Assembly (NCBI RefSeq): GCF_048544455.1
Contig: NC_133536.1
Location: forward strand, 198,837,325 to 198,901,324
DNA from: Silene latifolia
Lineage: Eukaryota; Streptophyta; Magnoliopsida; Caryophyllales; Caryophyllaceae
DNA length: 64,000 nucleotides
Direction of reading: 5' to 3'
Shown here: one piece after another, positions 54,647-64,000 of the stretch
Numbering within the stretch: the first letter of the stretch is position 1
How the letters are laid out: the number at the start of each line of letters is the position of its first letter
Notes under the pieces: generated by a model
Databases searched by the model: none
The model's input: only the letters and a program-made list of their open reading frames with translations
What the model was told of the DNA's origin: nothing
Program-made: the position numbers and the translations under genes

Positions 54647-57598
54647 AAACCAATCTCTAGTCTCAATAACTCAAAGCGTTTTCTAGCTAACGGCTTAGTC
54701 AAGATATCAGCCCATTGCCTTTCGGTACTACAAAATTCAAGTGAAATGTTGCCTTTCTCTACATGATCTCGTAGAAAATGGTGTCTAATATCTATATGTT
54801 TGGTCCTCGAGTGCTGGGCAGGGTTCTTAGAAATTACTATAGCACTTGATAGGTTTATCGCGTACCTATGCAAAGATAAATTCCCTAGACACAAATTAAT
54901 GTAGTAATAGGGGTCGAACACAAGGAAACGGGAATTACGTTGTGAATTGCTATGGGTGGATTTTTATCAAGGTCGATTACGATTTGGGTTTGGTTTGTTT
55001 GGTTTGATGATTAATAAAAATTGCGATGTAAATAATATGATAAAAGATAGTCTAAAGGGTTCGGGTCACTCATGCAAAGGTAAACATATGAACATGATAA
55101 ACTTGATACTAATAATCTTGTCAATTACTTAGGATAAAGATACCCACCTTACGGCATTAGTATCAACCATAGACCGGGTCCTAGAAAAACTCTCGTCCAT
55201 GACTAGGTCGTCCTACCACACATGCTCTTAGTCTAATTCAATTCCGTGCCTCTCGACTTTAGAATGAATAAACAAGTTTTAATCTACGACTACGGCCGAT
55301 AATCAAAGATTAAGCGTAACAAAGCAAGCATGTGATGGAAGCAATTGATCAATATTATTATGAACTTTATTTAATCATATTATATGTTTGATTTTGCTTG
55401 GCTCCCCTAGCCTTTAGACTAGAGGATTTAGCTACTCATACTAGGATGTAAAATGTAAACTAAATTGTAAGGAATGTTGAACATGGTTATATGAATTATA
55501 CTAATTAGGTGATATAACATACAAAAAGAACAAAGCTAAGTAGATATGAAATATTTGACTATAATAACTATGTGATAACTAAAGCAATGATGAAAATTGT
55601 AAACTTGTAATAAGAAATACCTTATAAAGGAGGACTTGTATGGAAGAACAAACAACTAATAACCAAAAGATTGAATATCAAATGCTTGAGAATCTCTTGA
55701 AATACAAAATGTTGAAAGATTAACTAAGGAATGCTTAAACAACTTAAACTTGAAATGAAAACTAATGAGAGAAAACTTATAATGCTTGAGGCTTATTGTA
55801 GTAAACTTGGACGTAAAATGGGATGCCTAAAACCTAGGAATACCTCTCCTATTTATAGGAGAGGAGGAGAAAACGTAAGCCATCAATGAGCATGCAACCC
55901 CGATCGGGGTTAGGCGGCCCCGATCGGGGTCGTGTGTTCCTCGGTTAATCTCCTTAATTCTTGATTAATTACGTGAGGAATCTCTATGCTTCGTTTTTAA
56001 TGCTCCTTAATCACCCGGTAATGTTCTAAATTCCTAGAATCCTAAGCTCTCTTGGCATCCAATGCTTGCACCTTAATATGGACCTTCATTTTGGGCTTGA
56101 CTTTACATTTGGCTTCATTTGTAATTCCTTACTTCAATCCACTAATCTTCATGCAAAACCCAAGCAATCTTCACACACTTAGTCCAATATTTGGCCTTGT
56201 TTAGCTTAGTGAACTTGGTGTACAAAATCATAGGAAAAAGCCTCTAAATGCTTAGATTCCTACAAAACCGTAACAAATACAACAATACACCTAGAACACA
56301 AAATTAGCTCAAAAATATACTAATTAAAGTATGATAATCAATAGAAACCGAGCTAAAATGAGGGGTAAAAGTATATATAAAATGAACATATCAGCACTCG
56401 TATTGTCACACATAATAGGCATACGACCTACATTTATACCATAATCACATAGTTGTTGCTTTAACCAAAGTAATTGAGAACATACCAGTCCAGCAGATAC
56501 ATACTCGGCTTCAGCAGTAGACATTGAAACTGAATTTTGTTTCTTTGATCCCCAAGTGATGATACAAGGTCCAACAAACGTTGCATACCCAGAAGTGCTT
56601 TTCCTATCTAAAGAGCATCCTGCATAATCTGCATCTGAATACCCTACTAGATCGAAATTACACTCAAGTGGATACCATAAGTACAAATTTGATGTACCAA
56701 TTAAATATCTCAAGATACGTTTAACTGCAATCATATGTGACTCTTTAGGACACGATTGATATCGCGCACAGACACATATACTATACATTATATCAGGACG
56801 ACTTGCAGTTAAATATAAAAGCGAACCAATCATACCTCGATATGTAGTCTCATCGACACACTTACCATGTTCATCTATAGTTATCTTCTTTTCAGGTACC
56901 ATAGGTGTATCGTAAGATTTTGCATTTTCCATACCTAATTTTCGAATAAGTTCCTTGATATATTTCTGTTGGTGAATCTTTATACCATCCTTTGTTTGTT
57001 GAATTTGTAAACCTAGAAAGTATTTCAATTCTCCCATCATGCTCATTTCAAACTCAGAAGTCATTAGATCTGAAAAATACTTGCACAATTTTTCATTAGT
57101 AGAACCGAATATTATATCGTCTACATAAATTTGCAGAGCAAGTAAATTAGAACCCTCGGATTTTAGGAACAAGGTTTTATCGACAGATCCTCTTATAAAA
57201 TTATTTTGTAATAAAAACTTGGATAATCTGTCATACCATGCCCTTGGAGCTTGTTTCAAACCATATAAAGCTTTGTCTAATTTATAAACGTGGTTTTGAA
57301 ACTTGCTATCTAAAAATCCGGGAGGTTGTTCTACATAAACTTCATCTTCCAAGTAGCCATTAAGAAATGCAGTCTTAACGTCCATTTGGAATAATTTCAT
57401 TCCTTTATGAGCACCAAAGGCAATAATGACACGAATAGCCTCAAGTCTTGCTACGGGTGCAAAGGTCTCGTCATAATCGATCCCTTCTTGTTGATTGTAG
57501 CCTTGGACAACTAGTCGTGCCTTGTTTCTTGTAATAAGTCCTGCATCGTCCGCTTTATTTCTCGAACACCCATCTTGTACCAATAACAGTTCGATCAC
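54647..57598 (-). pseudogene. SIRE reverse transcriptase and RNase H region, split by a solo LTR
   Basis: RT blocks are [55 protein letters not shown] and the catalytic [10 protein letters not shown]. The RNase H region shows [35 protein letters not shown]-like [26 protein letters not shown], and, beyond the nested insert, HIDIRHHFLRDHVEKGNISL and DILTKPLARKRFELLR. Fossil, with several breaks in the whole element. Confidence 0.88.
54847..56393. repeat. Solo LTR inserted in SIRE RNase H region
   Basis: The ends TGATAGG and CATATCA (TG..CA), length 1547 bp, are flanked by a 5-bp TSD, GCACT (54842-54846 and 56394-56398). The RNase H reading resumes across it. No internal region or second LTR is present, so it is what remains after LTR-LTR recombination. 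On the minus strand it has a TATA box (CTATAAATAGG, 55848-55858) and two CCCCGATCGGGG palindromes upstream. Family probably Gypsy-like by length and ends, not proven. Confidence 0.88.
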
Positions 57599-57617
57599 TA
57601 GGTCGTGGCACTAAGTG

Positions 57618-59507
57618 TCATACCTTATTGCGTTCGAATTGTTGAAGCTCATCTTGCATAGCAGTTATCCAATCAGGTTCAGCAAGAGCTTCTTTAATAT
57701 TGGTAGGTTCAATGGTTGACAGAAAATAAAAGAACGAGCAGAAATTATTCAAGGACCTTCTAGTTTTAATGCCTTGTTCTAGATCCCCTAGGATTTTGTC
57801 CAAAGGGTGGGAGCTTTGATGTTTCCACTTTTTGAGAACTCTAGGCTCATTATCATTTGATGGACTAGCATCATCTGCAGACGAAGAATCATGACTTGTT
57901 CCCCCTGAGTTGGACTCGGGATTTTCTTCAGAAGTATCACTAACTTCATTAGAAATATCATGATTTGGATCGGAAGTTACAACATCATTAGGTATAACTT
58001 CAAGATCTTTTTCCTTATCTAAGGAAGGGTCAATAGTATCATTAACTACGGACTCATCACTTCTCTTAGGATCGTTTGCAGAATTATCTAGTTCATCATT
58101 GATACCTTGAATATCTTCATCTTCATTTAAGGGCTCATTTCTTGCTAAAAAGAAATCGGGCTCATCTGGATCCTCTTCTTCCTGTTCTACTTTATCAAAC
58201 ACATTATCTTCGTCAAAGCGAACATGAACACTTTTTTCTATGCGCAAGGTTCTTTTATTGAACACTTTGTAAGCTTTACTATGATCCGAATATCCCAGAA
58301 AAACAGCTTCGTCACTTCTGGGGTCAAATTTTCCTAAATTGTCTTTTCCATTATTGTGAACAAAGCATTTGCTCCCGAAGCAACGGAGATGTGATATATT
58401 GGGTTTTCTCCCTCTTAAGAGTGCATAGGGAGTCTTTTTCAAAATAGGTCGGATCATAGCTCTATTATGCACATAGCATGCGGTACTAACAGCTTCTGCC
58501 CAAAAACTTCTAGGGAGGCCACTACACAAAAGCATAGTACGAGCCATATCCTCTAGGGTTCGATTCATACATTCCACGACACCATTTTGTTGTGGGGTAC
58601 GTGGTGCGGAGAAGTTATGCCCCACACCATTTTCCCTACAAAATTCTATAAACAATTGATTATCAAATTCCGTGTCGTGATCCGTCCGAATCGAAATAAG
58701 CTTTTTATCATATTTATTTTGGGCAAGCTTCATTAATACCACAAATTCATCGAAAGTTTCATCTTTAGAGGAAAGAAAGATTGGCCAGACATACCTTGAG
58801 TAATCGTCGACTAGAACAAATATATACTTTGATCCACCTCGGCTTCTAACTTTCATAGGTCCACATAAATCCATGTGTACCATCTCAAGTGGTCGTTTAG
58901 TGCTAACTACTCTTTTAGGTTTAAATGAGGATCTAACATGTTTGCAGCGGGCACATGAGTCACACAATGTCTCTTGCTCGAATTTAATTGAGGGCAATCC
59001 TTCAACTAAATCCATAGACTTAAGTTTCTTTAAAATAGTTGGACTAATGTGTGCAAACCTCTTGTGCCACAAGCTAGAATCATCTGAGGTTGCTTTCATA
59101 CACGAGAAGGAATTTGTATTGACAACATTTAAGTCAATCATATACACATTCCTCATACGGTGACCCTCAAGTAAAACATTACTAGTACCTTCAATTATGA
59201 TACGACAAACATTGGCATGAAAAACAACTTTGTTACCTTTGTCACATAATTGAGAGATACTAAGTAGGTTATGTTTAAGACCACTTACCAGATATACTTT
59301 ATCGATTGAATGGGAGGTTGAAATTCCAATTTTTCCTACTCCAATAATCCTACCCTTCTTGTTATCTCCAAAATTAACCTTGCCACCAAAGAAGGGCTCT
59401 AGTGAAAGAAAAAGATTTCTGTCTCCTGTCATGTGTCTCGAGCATCCACTGTCGAGATACCATAGATTATTTTCTTTCACTACTACCTGCAAATGAATCA
59501 AATACAA
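57618..59507 (-). pseudogene. SIRE protease and integrase region
   Basis: Protease motif WYLDSGCSRHMTGD near 59455. GAG-pre-integrase SLWHKRFAHISPTILKKLKS and CDSCARCKH. Integrase core HMDLCGPMKVRSRGGSKYIF, SIRTDHDTEFDNQLFIEFC and PQQNGVVECMNRTLEDMART. Then the Copia-specific FDPRSDEAVFLGYSDHSKAY. An acidic linker leads towards RT. Fossil. Confidence 0.9.
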
Positions 59508-59816
59508 CTTTTACGTACCCAAGCTAAGTTGGGTCCTTTATGGTTAGTGACTCTATATATTTGATCCTTTTTAACCCATACATGTCTTATTATTCTTTTG
59601 GCTTTAACATTGGGTTGTCTTGGTCTTTGTCTAACAATCGGAACATAAGGTACTCTAGGTTTTGTTCTAACAAAAGTAGCTCTGGGTTTAGTACCTTCAT
59701 GAGACGCTCTAGGTTTAGTGTTATGAACTTTAGGCTTGAATGTATGCTTTCGATTCTCATTCATTTTGTTTGATTTTGAAGGAACAGATGAGTAATCAAA
59801 AGCCATATCATAAGTC

Positions 59817-60648
59817 GAATCATCCCTCTAGTTTTCTCTCCCCTTTCTCTCTAAAAAACAAAACCCTAAATCCTCCCCCTTTGCTGCCGCCGTTCTCCTC
59901 CTTCCTCCCACCGCTACCCATCAACCCCCTACCATGTCGTCGGGGATGGGGTCTCTCAAGACCTTTCTCTGGCGACCCGTCTCCTCTCTTCCGATTAACC
60001 CTCATCCCCTTTCTTACCCACACCCGGTTCTGGATCGTACGGGTCTGCCCGTTCCTCTCGGTCTGCGTGGTGTATGTGGGCTGTTCGGGTCTTATCGGAC
60101 GAGTTTGTTGAGGTGGTGTGGCAGGGTGGTGCTTGGATCTGGCGGTGTTGTGGGTTGGTAGGGAGGCGGTGGCTTCCGTTTTTTTTTCCTGTGTTCCGCT
60201 TTGTTTCCTTTATGTTTTTGTTTAATTTCCGCTTTCGTTTTTGTTTCGTCTCTCTTTTGAGGGTTATGTCCCCGTCTATCGGTGGTGTCCTTCTCTCAGT
60301 TTGAGAGCTTTCGTTTTCTGGTTCGTTTGCAGTTTTCTAATAAGTCAGCAGAAGATCAGCGTTGTTATAGATCGTTATATGGTTTTACATATTTTGTCTG
60401 ATTCATGGCTACAATCAATCACGTCAGAAGAAATGGATACTCGCCAAGGAAGATTCGGAGACCCTCTTATGGATGAAAGCCTTTTGCGGCGAATCGATGA
60501 TAGAGACTCTGTTGCAGTGTTTCATTCTTTGAACAAGAATTTATTTCATATGGTTGTAATCGATTTGTATCCGATTGAGCTTGGCATATGTTGTAGATGT
60601 CGTATGACTTTTTATTAATGATAATGATCTTTTCTCAAAAAAAAAAAA
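59817..60648 (+). mobile_element. Poly(A) retroposon of unknown source with 19-bp TSD, inside SIRE gag region
   Basis: An exact TSD, AAAAGCCATATCATAAGTC, lies at 59798-59816 and 60649-60667. The insert ends in a run of about 15 A after ATGATCTTTTCTC, so it came from a polyadenylated RNA. The 5' part (CCCTCTAGTTTTCTCTCCCC, AACAAAACCCTAAATCC) looks like a plant 5' UTR. The central frames (about 75-125 codons) are not convincingly coding. It may be a processed pseudogene or a LINE derivative with only the ends left. Confidence 0.82.
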
Positions 60649-62846
60649 AAAAGCCATATCATAAGTCCATCTAAACTCATTATTACGTTCTTCATTATCG
60701 TTAGATTCATCTATAGTTGAGACATCATCTTCCACTATGAAATCACAAGTCTTAGCAGTTTCGACATTCTTTTGCTTATCCAAAGCAAGTTTGACACAAT
60801 TGACTTGAATATGTCCAGTAGAGCCACAGTAATTGCAAATCAAGTATTCTGGAAGATTAACATATTTTCTTTTTCCAAATCGTGATCGGAAGGATTAGAT
60901 TTGCATTTATCATGGTCTCTACGGCTATAGCATTCATGACCAAGTCCCATCTTCATGTTATTATCAGATTGTTCAGTAAGGAAGTTTAAAACCTTTGTGC
61001 TTCCTTCCCATTTATCATGAACTTTTCGTGCATGTAAGAGTAATTCTTTCAAGGATTCAATTTCTTTTTCACATTTCGAATGATCTACACTTGAATCCTT
61101 GGAAGAGTTACCTTTCTCAAAATCTTCACGAAATTTATCAAAACGTTCATTCAAGACGCGTTTCTCATTTTCATGTTGTTTCTTAAGTTCAGACATACTA
61201 TCACTAGCTTCTTTCAATTGCTTAGAGAGAAATATAATTTCTCTCTTGTGTTCGGAAACCACACTATCTTTGCCATTAAGTTCATCTTTTAAAATCTCAT
61301 TGACTTTCTTCAACTCAGAAGTTATAGCATCACTAGCTGTAACTTTAGCTTGAAGATGCTTAATGTTGAGTTTGAGCTCTGAAGTTATGCCATCACTAGC
61401 CTTAACTTTTGATTCAAGAGCGTTTTTCTCAGCATTTGTCATGTCTGAAGTTATAGCTGGGGTAGCCATAACTTTAGATTTGAGCTTTTTGGCTTTGACT
61501 TTTAGAAGTTGGTTTTCCTCAGCAATATCTAGAATTTGTTCCTTAAGGTCTTTTAACTCTAATTTCTGTTCATGACAAACATCAAGGGTTTCTTCAAAGG
61601 TCTTAATTAAAGCACTCTTAGAAAATTTCTTAACTTGCTTTTTAAGTTCAAGAAGACTTACCTCTTTATCCTCTGAATCTGAATCTGAATTTCCAACAAG
61701 ACACATCTCATCATTTGAAGCATTACTTTCATTGTCGCTGTCGGAGAATAGGTCAAGACTGACGCTGCTTAGGCAAAGATTGGCAGTTTCTTCTTCATCT
61801 TCGGATTCGCCATCTTCAGAGTCCAAGTCTCCCCAACAATATGCCATCAGAACTTGCTTAAATTCCTTTTTTGTCTTGTTACGTTGATCTTTGTCCTTTA
61901 TTTTCTTCCATGTGGGGCAATCTTTGATCATATGATCATTATCACCACACTTGAAGCATCCACGGTTAGAGAAGGACCCTTTTGACTCAAAAGTTTTCTT
62001 GGGAGTTTGCTTTGATTTGTTATTTGTTTTATTTTGATTTTGATTGAAGGACTTTTTCCTAATTCGTTTAACAAACAACACGGTTTCATCTTCAATATCT
62101 GAAGAATCATTAATCTTGCTAGACTCAGCTTGTAAGGCCATCTTTTTGCTTGTCCCAGCTTCCTCCTCATCCTGATTCAGAGTAATCTCGTGAGCGATTA
62201 AGGTTCCGAGTAGCTTCTGATAGGATAACGAAGTTAGGTCCTTACATTCCTCTATGACAGACACTTTATGTCTCCATCTGCGAGACATACTTCTAAGAAT
62301 TTTTCTAGCAATTTCCTCGGAGTCAAATGTTCTTCCTAAATTCTTTAGCTCATTAATGATACTAGAAAAGCGAGAGGACATGCTGTCAAGTGACTCGTTT
62401 TGCTCCATGGCAAACAGCTCGTATTTTCGCATTAGTAATGCCATACGTTGCTTTTTGACAACAGCGGTTCCCTCATAGGCTAATTCTAGACCATCCCATA
62501 TTTCCTTGGCAGATGAACTGGTTGAGAACCGATCGAATTCAGTTGCAATCATACCGTTTTGCAATAAGCTTATTGCTTTTGAATTCTTCTCAGCCTTTTT
62601 ATAATCTGCCTCAATATAGTCCTCTTCTTTCTTTTCGACGGTAGTGCCATTATTGGTTGCAAGTAAGATCTTATTCGGACCATTCTTGATAATCAACCAG
62701 CACTCCCAATCGTTACCTTTAATGAAATGGGTCATCATATTTTTCCATAAACCATAGTTCTTCCCATTGAATATAGGACACTTAAGGTGTTTGGAATCCA
62801 TTTGATAAAAAATAAATGCAGCGGAAAAAACGATAAATAGACTCAA
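60541..62846 (-). pseudogene. SIRE gag region
   Basis: Gag starts near 62800 (MDSKHLKCPIFNGKNYGLWK, DUF4219/UBN2-like). It continues AKEIWDGLELAYEGTAVVKK and SMSSRFSSIINELKNLG. The zinc knuckle CFKCGDNDHMIKDC is near 61950. A long acidic and then coiled-coil stretch contains three repeats of the type SKVMATPAITSDMTNAEKN / KVKASDGITSELKLN / KVTASDAITSELKKVN. A second knuckle CNYCGSTGHIQVNC lies near 60840-60790. Fossil. Confidence 0.88.
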
Positions 62847-62886
62847 AAAAAGATCAGACTCTAGCTGTTAGGCTATCAAGAGCACG

Positions 62887-62900
62887 AGGCTCTGATACCA
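62887..62900 (-). promoter_or_regulatory. Primer-binding site of SIRE element
   Basis: The minus strand reads TGGTATCAGAGCCT, complementary to initiator tRNA-Met, two bases from the LTR end. Confidence 0.85.
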
Positions 62901-62902
62901 AT

Positions 62903-64000
62903 TGAGGAGTCTATTGATCGAATACGAAAGAGGGGGGGGGGGTGAATATTTAAAAACGATGCCCACTATTTCGAAATATATAATGTAAAATTAATTATTT
63001 GATTTTATTGATTAAAATCAACTAATTAATTTACTAATAAGCGCAAAATCGAAATAACGAAAATAAAGAAAGAGAGAAAGAGAGACACACAGGATTTTTG
63101 AAGTGGTTCAGTTTCACAAGTCGATACCTACGTCCACTATTCTCGATTAATAATTTTTAGTACCTTTCTACGGATTACAAAAATTATCAATCCACTCGTA
63201 TAATCAACTATATGATTATAACTCAGATTGAGTATCGCTAAATACTCTAGATTGCTTCTTACGTTAATAAGAAAAGTACAACGATAAATACTAATCTCAC
63301 CTTATGCGAGTGAGTATAATATCTTTGTGTACTTAGTATCCTATAACGATTTCTCTTTGAGTGATTGACAAAATTGATGCGCAACTTTTGTATAAGCAAT
63401 TTGTAAAATAAGAATTAAGGCTCAAATAATTTTTGCTTAAATATTTTCTCTTTGAAAGTGTATATGTGTCACTTTTAATTGTTGAATGAAGAGAAGTATT
63501 TATAGTTGTAGGGAATTAGGGTTTAGGAATATTCTGGAATGTATAAAACCCTAAATGACTTGACGAACAAGTAAGAGGCAAGGGTTGGAGGAATTCGGCC
63601 TCTAGGGTTTTCGGCCACTAGGGTTCGGCTAGCCCCTAGGCTTCCTTCGGTCCATTCGGCCTCCATAGCCCACAACAAATCGAGATAGAATTTTAGTTGA
63701 AACCCTAGGTTGCATGACGACATAAATATCGTGTTACAAACCAATAGTTTATTCAACTTAAATTCTTATTAATTAATTCCAATAATATAAATACTCTCTT
63801 ATTCTTTATTAAACATTAAAAATATATTTTCCAAAAATTAACGCATCATTTTTGTCTAGCAATGAAGTTATGGCTATGAGGTCATAACTTCACTAACTTT
63901 TAAATCAAACAAAGTAAAACCATTACCGGATGACGACCTATACTATCTAATCTTCAAAGAGATCTTGATGAAACGAATCGTCTCTTTACAAGTCTCTCAT
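62903..64000 (-). repeat. 5' LTR of SIRE element (partial, runs off window)
   Basis: It matches 45021-45150 plus 49712-50700. It starts TGAGGAGTCTATTGATCG and contains AAGTGGTTCAGTTTCACAAG. About 290 bp more should lie beyond the window, judging from the other LTR. Confidence 0.92.

Larger units (their letters stand above)
45021..64000 (-). mobile_element. SIRE-type Copia LTR retrotransposon holding many nested insertions; runs off window
   Basis: The 3' LTR (45021-52767, mostly nested DNA) and the start of the 5' LTR (62903 onward) have TG..CA ends. The primer-binding site TGGTATCAGAGCC adjoins 62902. The polypurine tract AAAAAGGGGGAATT adjoins 52768. On the minus strand the order is gag with zinc knuckle, protease/integrase, RT/RNase H, then an env-like ORF before the 3' LTR, the SIRE/Maximus layout. 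By eye the LTRs differ at roughly 1% of sites, so the insertion is recent and all nested insertions are younger still. The element is broken, with several breaks besides the insertions. Confidence 0.92.

Noticed and set aside
1-64000. tRNA or rRNA genes
   Set aside because: No cloverleaf with intact A and B boxes and no rRNA-like stretch was noticed by eye. The TGGTATCA sites are primer-binding sites next to LTRs.

Overview
The window is plant nuclear DNA. It carries two intron-bearing genes, single-exon F-box genes, plant-type LINEs, Copia-type LTR elements, Helitrons, a CACTA element and many MITEs. AT-rich spacers and the abundant MITE ends of the type CTCCCTCCGTC..CAATCATTTGTT suggest a eudicot, possibly Caryophyllales. 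That last assignment is an inference and is weak.

Host genes. Two clear host loci and one gene family are present. (1) A small two-exon gene at 6301-6936 encodes a predicted secreted peptide of about 83 residues with eight cysteines in its last 40 residues. (2) A four-coding-exon phospholipase D of the alpha (C2) class lies on the minus strand at 21667-24468. (3) A cluster of F-box/KIB1-4-type (DUF295) genes flanks the PLD gene. Three copies on its left are on the minus strand: a fragment at 7632-7911, a copy with an internal deletion at 9461-10154, and an intact gene at 17429-18610. Three copies on its right are on the plus strand: intact genes at 27356-28558 and 36093-37358, and a truncated copy at 32604-33184. 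The cluster grew by segmental duplication. A fragment of the PLD 3' end at 16712-16946 marks the edge of one duplicated unit. A 1.3 kb duplication made the 32604 and 36093 copies.

Layout. 1-3516: decayed LINE, cut by the window edge. 3517-6100: MITEs, a 5'-truncated LINE with a 20-bp target-site duplication (TSD) and a SINE-like insert. 6200-6940: the cysteine-rich peptide gene. 7000-21600: F-box cluster, its duplicated flanks, LINE and MITE insertions, and an 85-bp tandem array with two hairpins per unit. 21667-24468: PLD. 24469-27180: spacer with nested MITEs. 27356-37358: plus-strand F-box cluster, with a short Copia element inserted in one duplicate copy but absent from the other. 38422-43094: young Copia element with LTRs that look identical. 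45021-64000: a SIRE-type Copia element whose far LTR leaves the window.

The SIRE element is a nest. One LTR holds two Helitrons. Helitron 1 holds a CACTA element, which carries its own small promoter-like region and ORF. Helitron 2 holds a TIR element, which holds a Stowaway-like MITE. The RNase H region holds a solo LTR, and the gag region holds a poly(A) retroposon with a 19-bp TSD. The intact second LTR gives the empty site for Helitron 1 (A|T).

The most unusual non-coding structure is the 85-bp array at 14336-14745. The hairpin arms change together between units, so base pairing is kept. I saw no tRNA, rRNA or CRISPR. Nothing here is a demonstrated new system. The best candidates for a second look are the hairpin array, the CACTA-borne ORF, the secreted peptide and the repeated Helitron 5' ends.
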